Source of the DNA: Phycisphaerales bacterium Planc_01
GTDB taxonomy: Bacteria > Planctomycetota > Phycisphaerae > Sedimentisphaerales > Anaerobacaceae
DNA length: 64,000 nt
NCBI GenBank assembly: GCA_001603075.1
Contig: LVBB01000099.1
Location: 21,418 to 85,417 of the forward strand
Reading direction: 5' to 3'
The position numbers were made by a program, and so were the translations under genes. Below the pieces are notes generated by a model. That model was not told the DNA's origin and did no database searches. It saw only the letters and a list, made by a program, of their open reading frames with translations. The number at the start of each line of letters is the position of its first letter. Position 1 is the first letter of the stretch. Of this stretch, positions 51,495 through 60,601 are shown piece after piece.

Positions 51495-53567
51495 ATGACG
51501 ACATCGTCGAAACGCCCCGAGCACGTGGCCTGGATCTCCCTGGTCTTGAGCCTGATCTTCTTCGCGATCGCGTTCTTTCTCGGTCGCTGGAGCGGGTTCC
51601 TGTCCGTTTCGGCGGTGGCGTGGCAGATTCTCGGCGCCGCGTTGATCTGGCTGGTGCTGGCGATGCAGTTCCACCAGCGCAGCCTGGCCGAGCAGGAACG
51701 TCTGGACATGACGCAACTGGCCCAGGACAAGAGCGGTTCGGCTCTGTTCGAGGGCAAGGGGGAGCGGGCGACGCTGCTGGCGGCGGCACAGCGCCGCCTC
51801 GATCTTCTGGAGAAATGGTTCGTCCCGATCTTCGGGGCTCTGATCGCCGCATACGAGATCGCTCTGGGTCTGACCCTGCTGCGCGGCCTGAGGCCGGCGG
51901 TATCGGCGCCGACGCAGCAGCCTCTGGTCTGTGCGATCCTCCTGACGACGGTGGCGTTCGTCAGCTTTCTGCTGTCGCGCTATGCGACGGGGATGTCGGC
52001 CGAGCCGGCGTGGAAGCCGTTGCGAGCGGGGGGCAGCTTCCTTTTGGGCGTGGCGGTGATCTGCTTCGCTCTGGCGTTGTCCCTGGCTGGGACGCACTTT
52101 CACTTCCGTGTCCCCCTTCGGGTCATGGGATATGTGGTGCCCATCCTTCTTGTCGTCCTCGGCGTCGAGACGGCGCTGAACACGGTGCTGGACATCTATC
52201 GTCCACGTTTGAAGGGGCAATACAGCCGGGCCGCCTTCGACAGCCGGCTGCTGGGGATCATCAACGAACCCGGAGGCGTCTTCCGCAGTCTCGCGGCGGC
52301 CATCGACTACCAATTCGGGTTTCAGGTTTCTCAGACATGGTTCTACAAACTCCTCGAGAAGGCGGTCGTGCCGCTGATTCTGTTTTCGATTGCGACGCTC
52401 TATCTGGCCAGTTGCATCGTCGTGGTGTTGCCCAACGAGGAGGTCATCGTCGAACGCTTCGGCGATCCGGTGAGCGGCGACGGCGAGGTTCGCCATCTCA
52501 TGCCGGGCCTCCATTTCAAACTGCCTTGGCCGATCGACATCGCCTACAAGTATCCGACCAAGCAGATCATGGAACTGTATGTCGGGTACGTTCCCCACAG
52601 AGACCCCAAGACCGGGCGGCCCATGGCCGAACCGGCGCTGCTCTGGGGGCAGAGTCACTATGAGAGCGAGTTCAGTTTCCTGGTGGCCAGCGAGCAGACG
52701 GGAGAGACCGCGGCCGAAGGGGCGGCGCCGGTCAGTCTGGTCAAGGCGAACATGCCGATTCAATACCGCATCAAAGACCTGTACGCCTACATTTACGGCC
52801 ATCGCGATCCCGCAGCGTTGCTCGAAGGCATCTGCTATCGTGAACTGACGGAATTCGCCGCCAGCGCCGAGATCGAAGTCGATATGGCCGCGGCGGGTTC
52901 GGTGGACAACGAGAGTCTTCTGGGCGCCGGGCGGACCCGGGCCAAACAGATTCTCACCGAGCGGATTCAGAAGGCCGCCGACGAGCAGGGACTGGGCGTC
53001 GAGGTGGTGTTTCTCGGCGTCCAGGGCATCCACCCGCCCCCGGAAGTGGCGCCGGATTATCAGGCCGTCATCGGAGCCGTGCAGCGCAAACAGGCGCTCG
53101 TTCTCAACGCGGAGGCCGAGCGCAACGCGACGCTCGGGACGCTGATCGGCTCGGTAGAGAAAGCGTACGAACTGGCAGACCTGGCGGCAGCATATCAAAG
53201 GGCCCAGACCGCCGGACAGACGGAGGACGCCGAGCGCCTGGGCACACAGTTCGACGAAGCCCTGGCGGAGGCCAAAGGCGGGATCTTCCAGACCCTCCGC
53301 GAGGCCCAGAGCTATGCCTTCGAGAAGGCCACGCTCGCCAAGGCCACGGGGGAACGGTTCGCCGGACAGATCCAGGCCTACAATGCCGCGCCGACGATCT
53401 ACAAACAGGAGCAGCGTCTGGCGGTGCTCGAAGAGGCGCTGCAGGACATCCGCAAGTACGTGGTGGCCGTCGATCCCAACAACAGCCAGGTGATTATCAT
53501 AGACCTTCAGGACAGGCTCCCGACCAATCTGTTGGACATGGCCGGCATAGAGGAGACCATCAGATAA
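51495..53567 (+). CDS. SPFH protein, HflK-like, with multi-helix N-terminus
   Basis: A 690-residue protein. The N-terminal 300 residues hold about six to seven membrane helices (WISLVLSLIFFAIAFFLG; WQILGAALIWLVLAMQF; FLLGVAVICFALALSLA; VVPILLVVLGVETAL; LEKAVVPLILFSIATLYLA). The SPFH/Band 7 domain begins VVVLPNEEVIVERFGDPVSGDGEVRHLMPGLHFKLPWPID (about 320) and runs to 640, with the helical C-terminus ALVLNAEAERNATLGTLIG. HflK in E. coli has one helix, so the extra membrane domain is unusual. Its stop overlaps the hflC start by 1 nt (TAATG). Role in membrane-protein quality control or scaffolding is inferred. Confidence 0.8.
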   Translation: MTTSSKRPEHVAWISLVLSLIFFAIAFFLGRWSGFLSVSAVAWQILGAALIWLVLAMQFHQRSLAEQERLDMTQLAQDKSGSALFEGKGERATLLAAAQRRLDLLEKWFVPIFGALIAAYEIALGLTLLRGLRPAVSAPTQQPLVCAILLTTVAFVSFLLSRYATGMSAEPAWKPLRAGGSFLLGVAVICFALALSLAGTHFHFRVPLRVMGYVVPILLVVLGVETALNTVLDIYRPRLKGQYSRAAFDSRLLGIINEPGGVFRSLAAAIDYQFGFQVSQTWFYKLLEKAVVPLILFSIATLYLASCIVVVLPNEEVIVERFGDPVSGDGEVRHLMPGLHFKLPWPIDIAYKYPTKQIMELYVGYVPHRDPKTGRPMAEPALLWGQSHYESEFSFLVASEQTGETAAEGAAPVSLVKANMPIQYRIKDLYAYIYGHRDPAALLEGICYRELTEFAASAEIEVDMAAAGSVDNESLLGAGRTRAKQILTERIQKAADEQGLGVEVVFLGVQGIHPPPEVAPDYQAVIGAVQRKQALVLNAEAERNATLGTLIGSVEKAYELADLAAAYQRAQTAGQTEDAERLGTQFDEALAEAKGGIFQTLREAQSYAFEKATLAKATGERFAGQIQAYNAAPTIYKQEQRLAVLEEALQDIRKYVVAVDPNNSQVIIIDLQDRLPTNLLDMAGIEETIR

Positions 53568-54466
53568 TGAAGAAGATCGCTATTCCGCTACTGATCGCCG
53601 TCATCTTCGGCACCATGGCGCTCTACCTCATCTCGTTTCAGGTGCGCGAGACGGAGGCGGCGTTCATCACGCGTTTCGGGCGGCCGCTGGACGATCGGGA
53701 GATCACGCGTCCCGGCCTGTATTTCAAATGGCCGACCCCGATCGAGCGGGTCCACCGGTTCGACGCACGGATGCGGGTGCTCGACGCGCCGCCGGCCGAG
53801 ACCACTACGAGGGGGGCGGTCCCCATCATTGTCAGCACCTACGTCGTCTGGCGGGTGGCCGAACCGCTGAAGTTCCTCAATGCGGTGGGGACCGTGGCCG
53901 ACGCCAACGATGCCCTCCGGTACCGTCTCAACAACGCGCAGAATCGCGTGATCGGGCAGCACACGTTCGGCGAGATCGTCAACAGCGACCCGGAGAAGAT
54001 CAAGCTCGCCGAGATTCAGGCGGAGATGTTGGCCGATCTCCAGGAGCCTGTGCGGAACGACTACGGTATCGAGATCAAGACGCTCGGGATCAAGCAGCTC
54101 AAGATCAGCGAGGACGTCACCAAAGAGGTCTTCGAGAGGATGCGGGCCGAGCGGCGACGACGCACCGAGGCCACCATCGCCCAGGGCAACGCCGAGGCCA
54201 CCAAGATTCGTACCGACGCCGACGCCAAGAGGACGGCGCTGCTGGCGGCGGCCGAGGGCCGGGCCAAAGCGATTCGCGGCCGGGGCGACGCCGAGGCGGC
54301 CCAGTACTATCAGATGATGGAAGAGGCGCCGGAGCTGGCGATGTTCCTGCGGAATCTGGAGGCGCTGTTGACCACGCTCAAGGAGCGGGCGACCCTCATC
54401 ATTCCGCCCGACGCCGAACCGTTCAAGTACCTTCGGGAAATGCCGTCACTGGACTCCGGGAAGTGA
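53567..54466 (+). CDS. hflC: SPFH protein, HflC-like
   Basis: A 299-residue protein with one N-terminal membrane helix (IPLLIAVIFGTMALYLISF) and an SPFH domain: VRETEAAFITRFGRP, RPGLYFKWPTPIERVHRFDARMRVLD, then YGIEIKTLGIKQLKISEDVTKEVFERMRAERRRR and the coiled-coil ATIAQGNAEATKIRTDAD, AEGRAKAIRGRGDAEAAQYY. In other bacteria HflK and HflC form a large hetero-oligomeric cage around FtsH. The overlapping upstream HflK-like gene supports a complex. FtsH is not encoded in the window. Confidence 0.85.
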   Translation: MKKIAIPLLIAVIFGTMALYLISFQVRETEAAFITRFGRPLDDREITRPGLYFKWPTPIERVHRFDARMRVLDAPPAETTTRGAVPIIVSTYVVWRVAEPLKFLNAVGTVADANDALRYRLNNAQNRVIGQHTFGEIVNSDPEKIKLAEIQAEMLADLQEPVRNDYGIEIKTLGIKQLKISEDVTKEVFERMRAERRRRTEATIAQGNAEATKIRTDADAKRTALLAAAEGRAKAIRGRGDAEAAQYYQMMEEAPELAMFLRNLEALLTTLKERATLIIPPDAEPFKYLREMPSLDSGK

Positions 54467-54511
54467 TCGGCGTCGGGTACGGCGATCCCTTCCGTTTCTC
54501 CTTGAGGACCT

Positions 54512-55849
54512 ATGGCACATACACACGAACACAAACATGGCCACGAGCACGTGACGCCGAGCGACGTCGAGGCCGTCGAATCGCGGGAACTGGACGCGGC
54601 CGGCAAGTCTCTGTCGGATGCCTTGCGGATCAGCTTCGCGATCCTGAAAGTGATCATGATCGTGCTGGTCGTTGCCTTTCTCGTCTCGGGCTTCAAGACG
54701 GTGGAGCCGGGCGAACGGGCTCTGGTCCTGCGATTCGGGGCCATTCGGGGCGTCGGCGAAGAGCGCGTTCTGGGGCCGGGATGGCACTGGGTCTTTCCGT
54801 ATCCGGTCGATGAACTGGTCAAGATCCCTGTCGAGGCGCAGATTCGGTTGCCCGTCACGTCGTTCTGGTACCGGCAGACGCGAAACGACATCATCGGGGA
54901 AGGCCCCAAGCCGCGAAACCTCGTGCCCGAGAAACTCAATCCGCTGACCGAGGGCTACTGTCTGACACGCGGTCGCGTCGACGAGTCCCGCTTCCTCTCG
55001 GGACCGACAGCGGCCGATCCGGGGTCGCGGGACCTGACACTGGATCGGGAGAGCAGCGACTACAGTATCGTCCACACGCAGTGGCAGATCGACTACCAGG
55101 TGGGCAACATCGAGGCGTTCTACACGAACGTCTTCGTCCGCGACGTCTCCCCGGGACAAATCTACTTCGATGTGATGAAGGAATGGATCGCCCCGTTGCT
55201 CCGGAGCGTCGTCGAGGACAGCGTCGTCACGGCGATGGTCAACTACACCATTGACGAAGCGATTCAGAGCACCGACACCATTCCCCGGTACGTCGAGCAA
55301 CTGGTCCAGCAGAAGCTGGACGCCATCGACAGCGGCATCCGCGTGACGAAGGTCCAGTTGGTGGCGGCCACGTGGCCCCGGCAGGTGGACCGGGCCTTCG
55401 AGGAGTTCATCGCCGCCAGCCAGCGAAGCGGCATGGCGATCAGCGACGCGAGGAACTATGCCGAACGGACGCTGACCGATGCGGCCGGTCAGATCGCCGA
55501 GCCGCTGTACGCCGCCCTGATGGCGGACGATCCCGACGAACGCCGTCTGGCGTTTCTGTGGTCCCAGGTGGCGGGGGAGGCCCAGAACACTGTGGCGCAG
55601 GCCGCGGCATACAGCACCAAGGTCGTCGAAGGCGCCAAGGCGAACGCCACCTATCTGATGAGCATTCTGCCGGAGTATCGCAAGTGGCCGGAACTGGTGG
55701 CCCAGGGCATCTATCTGGATACGATCGAAAGGGTGCTTCAGAACGCCGATGAGAAATTCGTTCTGGGCCCGGCCGAGCTGTCCAAGGGCCAGGAGATCCG
55801 AATCCTGGTCAACCGCGACCAGACCTTGAAACCCAGGCAATCGCCGTAA
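54512..55849 (+). CDS. SPFH protein, HflK-like, with His-rich N-terminus
   Basis: A 445-residue protein. The N-terminus MAHTHEHKHGHEHVTPSD is a His-rich cytoplasmic tail that could bind metal. A single helix (VIMIVLVVAFLVSGF) and SPFH domain follow: VEPGERALVLRFGAIRG, GPGWHWVFPYPVDELVKIPVEAQIRL, IDSGIRVTKVQLVAATWPRQVDRAFEEFIAASQ. An insert of about 60 residues (RNDIIGEGPKPRNLVPEKLNPL) interrupts the domain compared with E. coli HflK. GAGG precedes the ATG. It is the third SPFH gene in a row, 46 nt after hflC and 80 nt before the P-type ATPase gene, which also begins MAHQHLH. Confidence 0.82.
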   Translation: MAHTHEHKHGHEHVTPSDVEAVESRELDAAGKSLSDALRISFAILKVIMIVLVVAFLVSGFKTVEPGERALVLRFGAIRGVGEERVLGPGWHWVFPYPVDELVKIPVEAQIRLPVTSFWYRQTRNDIIGEGPKPRNLVPEKLNPLTEGYCLTRGRVDESRFLSGPTAADPGSRDLTLDRESSDYSIVHTQWQIDYQVGNIEAFYTNVFVRDVSPGQIYFDVMKEWIAPLLRSVVEDSVVTAMVNYTIDEAIQSTDTIPRYVEQLVQQKLDAIDSGIRVTKVQLVAATWPRQVDRAFEEFIAASQRSGMAISDARNYAERTLTDAAGQIAEPLYAALMADDPDERRLAFLWSQVAGEAQNTVAQAAAYSTKVVEGAKANATYLMSILPEYRKWPELVAQGIYLDTIERVLQNADEKFVLGPAELSKGQEIRILVNRDQTLKPRQSP

Positions 55850-55928
55850 CGATCGAAGACAAACGAAGCGGCCGTCACCCCGCCCCGCGGGCTCGATCGG
55901 TCGGAACCCGGACGACGAGAACGGAACT

Positions 55929-57866
55929 ATGGCGCATCAGCATCTGCACTTTCAACAGGACACCGCCGAGGAGACCCGAGGCCAGCAGTGGCGCGTCAGC
56001 CTGGCCCTGCTGGGGACTCTGGCGGGCGGCGTCCTCCTGATCAACAGCGGTATCGGTCGGTTCATCTATGGCCCCGACAGCTTCAACACCGAGATCTTCG
56101 CCATGCTCGGGGCGCTTCTGCTGGGCCTGCCGATCGTCATCCATGCGATGCTCAGCCTGATCCGGGGCGAATCGCACATGGATGAGCTGGCGGCGCTGGG
56201 CATCGTGGCGGCGTTTGCCACGGGCGAGTACGTGGCGGCCGGACTGATCGGCTTCTTCATGCTGCTCAGCGAGCTGGTCGAGACGCGAACGGCGCTGGGC
56301 GCCCGCGCCTCGATCGAGTCGCTGATCAAGCTGACGCCGACCCGGGCCAATCTGGTCCGCGCCGACGGCGTCGAGGAGGAGGTCAAGGTCAGCGCCCTGA
56401 AGCCGGGCGACCTCATTCGCGTGCGTCCGGGGGACAACATCCCGGCCGACGGCGAGGTTGCCAGCGGGCTCAGCAGCGTCAACGAAGCGACGATCACGGG
56501 CGAATCGCTGCCGGTCGACAAGGTGCCCGGCATGCAGGTGTTCGCCGGTACGAACAACCTGACCGGCGCGATGGACATCCGCGTGACCAAAGCCGGCCAG
56601 GAAACGACCCTCGGCAAGGTCCAGTCGTTGATCATGCAGGCCGAGCACACGAAGATTCCGATCATGCGGATCATCGACCGCTACATCATGTGGTACATTC
56701 CGACGGTCCTGATGATCGCGGCCATCGTTCTGTTCTTCACGCGGGACATCAACCAGGCCATCACCATTCTCGTGATTTCCTGTCCGTGCGCAATCATCCT
56801 GGCGACGCCGACGGCGATGGTGGCCGCCATCTCGGCCGCCGCGCGATTGGGCGTGCTGGTCAAGAACGTGGCCGACCTCGAGATCGCCGGCAAGATGACG
56901 GCCCTGGTCTTCGACAAGACTGGCACCGTGACGACGGGCCGGCTTTACGTGACCAAGCTGACGCCGGCCGAAGGCGTCGAGCCGGCCGAGCTGCTGGCCG
57001 ATGCGGCGGCGGCCGAACAGTTGAGCAAGCACCCTGCGGCCCGCGCCCTGCACGAGGTGGCCAGGGAGGCCAATCTGTCGCTGCCGGCGGCGGAGGGCTT
57101 CGAGGAGACACCGGGCAAGGGCGTCACCGCGACCGTCGATTCGGCCCGGATCATGGTCGGCCGCGAGACGTTTCTGCGGGAGAACGGCGTCGACTTCAGC
57201 GGCATCACGAATCCGGCGATGGATGAAGAGCAGGGGTTCAGCACGCTCTTCGTGGCCAAGGGCTCGCGGTGCATCGGCTGGATCGGCCTGCAGGACAAGA
57301 CGCGACCTGAGGCGAAGAGGGCCGTCAGGGAACTCGTCGATATCGGGATCAAGCGGGTGACCATGCTCACCGGCGATCGCGGCGAGGTCGCCAATCGCGT
57401 CGCCGGCGAACTGGGCTGCACCGACTATAAGGCGAACTGCCTGCCGCAGGACAAGCTGGCCATCGTCGAGCAGATCAAACGCGACGGACACACGGTCGTG
57501 GTGGTCGGCGACGGGATCAACGACGCCCCGGCCCTGGCGGCGGGCGATCTGGGCATCGCGATGGGGGCCGCCGGCAGCGATGTTGCCATCAACTCGGCTT
57601 CGATTGCGCTGATGAGCAACGATCTGCGTCGGATCCCGTTCCTCGTTCAGGTCTCGCGCAAGACGCGAAGCGTCATCAACCAGAATCTCGGCTTCGGCAT
57701 CGGCTTCATCGTGATCGGCATCTCGCTGGCGAAATTCATCCCGCCGAGCATGGCGGCGTTCCTGCACTTCGCCAGTTCGCTCGTGGTGGTGTTCAACAGC
57801 GCGCGGCTGGTTCGCTATGGCGAGAACCTCGACCATGATGCGCATCCGGTGCCGTCCGGATCGTGA
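55929..57866 (+). CDS. P1B-type heavy-metal ATPase with atypical metal-site residues
   Basis: A 645-residue pump. The phosphorylation motif DKTGTVTTG, A-domain TGES, HP motif SKHPAARAL and hinge GDGINDAPALAAGDLG are intact. The transmembrane metal site is CPC (VISCPCAIILATPTA). The last helix pair reads GFIVIGISLAKFIPP and AAFLHFASSLVVVFNSARL, with His and no Asp at the position of the Zn/Cd/Pb pumps' Asp, so the substrate is unclear. There is no N-terminal HMA domain, only a short His tail (MAHQHLHF). About eight helices. ACGGA precedes the ATG. It follows three SPFH genes and precedes an ABC pair; the metal is not determined. Confidence 0.86.
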   Translation: MAHQHLHFQQDTAEETRGQQWRVSLALLGTLAGGVLLINSGIGRFIYGPDSFNTEIFAMLGALLLGLPIVIHAMLSLIRGESHMDELAALGIVAAFATGEYVAAGLIGFFMLLSELVETRTALGARASIESLIKLTPTRANLVRADGVEEEVKVSALKPGDLIRVRPGDNIPADGEVASGLSSVNEATITGESLPVDKVPGMQVFAGTNNLTGAMDIRVTKAGQETTLGKVQSLIMQAEHTKIPIMRIIDRYIMWYIPTVLMIAAIVLFFTRDINQAITILVISCPCAIILATPTAMVAAISAAARLGVLVKNVADLEIAGKMTALVFDKTGTVTTGRLYVTKLTPAEGVEPAELLADAAAAEQLSKHPAARALHEVAREANLSLPAAEGFEETPGKGVTATVDSARIMVGRETFLRENGVDFSGITNPAMDEEQGFSTLFVAKGSRCIGWIGLQDKTRPEAKRAVRELVDIGIKRVTMLTGDRGEVANRVAGELGCTDYKANCLPQDKLAIVEQIKRDGHTVVVVGDGINDAPALAAGDLGIAMGAAGSDVAINSASIALMSNDLRRIPFLVQVSRKTRSVINQNLGFGIGFIVIGISLAKFIPPSMAAFLHFASSLVVVFNSARLVRYGENLDHDAHPVPSGS

Positions 57867-57935
57867 GAACAGGGAGGAGGCGGCCCAGGCCGTCCCCGGC
57901 AACAGACGGTTCGTTTGGAGTGCGTGCGACAGATC

Positions 57936-59171
57936 ATGGACTATGCGATTGAAACCATCTCGCTGACGAAGGTCTTCTCCGACTGGTGGGGGCGCGCCAA
58001 GGCCTACGCCGTGGACGACCTGAATCTGCAGATTCGCTACAACGAGGTGTACGGCCTGCTCGGACCGAACGGATCGGGCAAGACGACCACGATCAAAATG
58101 CTGCTGGGCCTGCTGCATCCGACCAAGGGCCACGCGCTGCTGCTCGGCGGCGACGGGACGGATCCGAAGATCAACCGCCGAATCGGCTTTCTTCCGGAAG
58201 AGTCGTATCTGTACCGGTTTCTCAACGCCCGCGAGACGCTCGACTTCTACGGGCGGCTCTTCGGGCTGGCCCCGAACGTTCGGAAGATGCGAACGGAGGC
58301 CCTGCTCGAAATGGTGGGCCTGCGGGCCGTCGCCAGCCGGCCCGTGGGCATGTACTCGAAGGGAATGGCGCGTCGAATCGGCCTGGCCCAGGCCCTGATC
58401 AACGATCCGGACCTGCTGATTCTCGACGAGCCGACGACCGGGCTGGACCCCATCGGAACGCGCCAGATCAAGGACCTGATCCTCAAGCTGGCCGAGCGGG
58501 GCAAGACCATTCTGCTCTGCAGCCACCTGCTGGCCGACGTCGAGGACGTCTGCGACCGCATCGCGATTCTCTACGGCGGCCGCATCCAGGCCGAAGGAAA
58601 GGTCGAGGAGTTGCTTCAACAAAGCAGCCGGCGGCAGATTGTCACCAGCGACATCAGCGACGAGGCGGTCAACAGGATCCGAGGCATCCTCGAAGCCGAA
58701 AACGCCGAATGCGAGATCACCAGTCCGATGGAGAAGCTCGAAACGTTCTTCATCAACACGGTGGTCGAAGCGCAGCAGCAGGCCCGGCCGACCAGCGGCG
58801 CGGTCAGCACGACGCAGATCGGCGAGTTCCTCATGGCCGAGAAGTCGCAGGCGGGCATTCTCGACAAGCTCGTCTCGGCGTCGGCGTCCGACGACAAGCC
58901 GGTCGAGCCACCCGTCACACAGCGCATCCAGCCGTCGGAAGTGCCGGCTCCTGAGCCCGATCGCAACCTGCTCGGCGAGTTGACCAGGTCGGCGCCGGTC
59001 GCTGCGACCGAACAGGTGGGGCCGGCCCAACCTTCCCCGTCCGAGGTGGCCGAACCCGAAGACCGAAAGGTTCGCCAGGGGGTCCTGGACGCGCTGACCG
59101 GCAAGACACCGGCATCGACGACGGACAGGCCCCACGAAGAACCGAAAGACGAAGAGGCCGGTCATGGGTAG
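57936..59171 (+). CDS. ABC transporter ATP-binding protein with long C-terminal tail
   Basis: About 411 residues. The nucleotide-binding domain (1-250) has Walker A GPNGSGKTTTIKMLLG, signature YSKGMARRIGLAQAL, Walker B LLILDEPTTGLDPIG and switch SHLLADVEDVC. The next part (LLQQSSRRQIVTSDISDEAVNRI) is the usual accessory segment of exporter ATPases. From about residue 275 a tail of about 135 residues rich in Pro, Glu, Ser and Thr follows, probably disordered. The start ATG at 57936 matches the domain start (MDYAIETISLTKVF). It overlaps the permease gene by 8 nt. It may also serve the orphan permease at 50327. Confidence 0.85.
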   Translation: MDYAIETISLTKVFSDWWGRAKAYAVDDLNLQIRYNEVYGLLGPNGSGKTTTIKMLLGLLHPTKGHALLLGGDGTDPKINRRIGFLPEESYLYRFLNARETLDFYGRLFGLAPNVRKMRTEALLEMVGLRAVASRPVGMYSKGMARRIGLAQALINDPDLLILDEPTTGLDPIGTRQIKDLILKLAERGKTILLCSHLLADVEDVCDRIAILYGGRIQAEGKVEELLQQSSRRQIVTSDISDEAVNRIRGILEAENAECEITSPMEKLETFFINTVVEAQQQARPTSGAVSTTQIGEFLMAEKSQAGILDKLVSASASDDKPVEPPVTQRIQPSEVPAPEPDRNLLGELTRSAPVAATEQVGPAQPSPSEVAEPEDRKVRQGVLDALTGKTPASTTDRPHEEPKDEEAGHG

Positions 59172-60537
59172 GATCTGGGCGGTAGCGGTCAATACGATCC
59201 GACAGGCCCTGCGAATGAAGATCGCCGTGATCTTCATCGTTCTCTTGCTGGTTCTGTTGCCGGCGCTGGGGCTGACCGCTACCGGCGACGGCACGCTCAA
59301 GGGCCGGCTTCAGACGTTCGTCAGCTACGGGTTGTCCCTGACCAGCCTTCTGCTGTGCCTGCTGACGATCATCGTTTCGGTCTATACGGTCACCAGCGAC
59401 ATCGAGCAGCGGCAGATCTACACCGTTGCGACCAAGCCGATCCGACGCTATCAGCTCCTCCTCGGCAAGTTGGTCGGCGTGGTCGTGCTCAACATCGCTC
59501 TGGTGACGCTGTTTGCGGGCATCGTCTACGGGGTCGTGGTATTCCTGCCCGGCTTTTACGATGCCTCCGAAGGAACCCTGCGTCAGATCGACAACGAGTT
59601 CTACACCGCCCGCGCCGGTCTGGTGCCGGCGGCGCCCGACGTGGACGAGGAGGTCGCCGCCCTCTACAACCGCCTGGAGAGGACCGGGCAGTTGCGAGAG
59701 GCCTATCCGACGCTGCCGCCGGAACAGATCCTCCGCGAGTTGACCCTGCGCAAGCAGTTGGAGAAGCGGGCGGCCGGGGTGGGGGACGGACTGGTCTGGG
59801 AGTTCCAGAACGTTCGACCGCTCGATCCCGATCAGAGCATCTTTATTCGGTTCAAATATGACGTGGCGGTGGAGCCGCCGAACGGGCTGATCTACGGCCG
59901 CTGGCAGATCGGTGATATGCGGCAGGTGCGTTACGGCATGAATTTCAAGACCCCGATCTGGCCGGAAGACCGGGCGGACCCGGTCCGGACGTTTCGGGAG
60001 ATCGAGGTCCCCGCACGGGTGATCGCCGCCGACGGCTATCTCGCCGTGGGATTCCTCAATGTTCCCGCCAACAGCACGACGGTCATCTTCCCGCTCGAAG
60101 ACGGTCTTGAGATCCTCTACAAAGCCGATACCTTCACGAGCAACTTCATCCGGGGAACGCTGCTGATCCTCTTCCGCCTGATCTTCCTGGCGTGTCTCGG
60201 ATTGCTGGCCGCAAGCTTTCTGTCGTTTCCCGTGGCGATCCTGTTCTGTCTGGTGATCTTCTTCACAGGAACCGTCAGCGGGTTCGTCCTGGAATCGTTC
60301 GAGCAACTCAGCGCCAGTGCCTGGCAGGTCTATTCGTACACCATCGGGGCCCTGGTCCGTCTGCTGCCGCAGTTCGACAAGTACAACCCGACCGCGTTCC
60401 TGGTTCCCGGCCGTCTGATCGCCTGGTCGCTGCTGGGGCGCGTTCTATTGCTCATGGTCTGTATCCAGGCGTTGTTGTTGCTGGTGCTGGCCTTGATCGT
60501 TTTCAGCTTCCGTGAACTGGCCAAGATCGTCGTCTGA
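59164..60537 (+). CDS. ABC-2 type permease with a large extracytoplasmic insert
   Basis: A 457-residue membrane protein. The first helices (IAVIFIVLLLVLLPALGL; LSLTSLLLCLLTIIVSVYTV) are followed by EQRQIYTVATKPIRRYQLLLGKLVG, the cytoplasmic coupling segment also found in the orphan permease. Between residues 140 and 325 lies an extracytoplasmic domain (LRQIDNEFYTARAGLVPAAP; GLIYGRWQIGDMRQV; NSTTVIFPLEDG), then four helices at the C-terminus. Such inserts are known in exporters that act on envelope material. Overlaps the ATPase gene by 8 nt, so a coupled pair. Substrate unknown. Confidence 0.82.
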   Translation: MGRIWAVAVNTIRQALRMKIAVIFIVLLLVLLPALGLTATGDGTLKGRLQTFVSYGLSLTSLLLCLLTIIVSVYTVTSDIEQRQIYTVATKPIRRYQLLLGKLVGVVVLNIALVTLFAGIVYGVVVFLPGFYDASEGTLRQIDNEFYTARAGLVPAAPDVDEEVAALYNRLERTGQLREAYPTLPPEQILRELTLRKQLEKRAAGVGDGLVWEFQNVRPLDPDQSIFIRFKYDVAVEPPNGLIYGRWQIGDMRQVRYGMNFKTPIWPEDRADPVRTFREIEVPARVIAADGYLAVGFLNVPANSTTVIFPLEDGLEILYKADTFTSNFIRGTLLILFRLIFLACLGLLAASFLSFPVAILFCLVIFFTGTVSGFVLESFEQLSASAWQVYSYTIGALVRLLPQFDKYNPTAFLVPGRLIAWSLLGRVLLLMVCIQALLLLVLALIVFSFRELAKIVV

Positions 60538-60601
60538 CGGGCCGGCGGCCCTCGTGGGCAACGCCGGATCGACGAGGGGCGACGGCATCGTGGAATGAAT
60601 C

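Noticed and set aside
55875-59300. 1141-residue open frame on the minus strand
   Set aside because: It lies fully opposite the P1B ATPase and ABC ATPase genes, has an Arg/Asp/His-rich composition typical of antisense frames in GC-rich DNA and no domain or ribosome-binding site.
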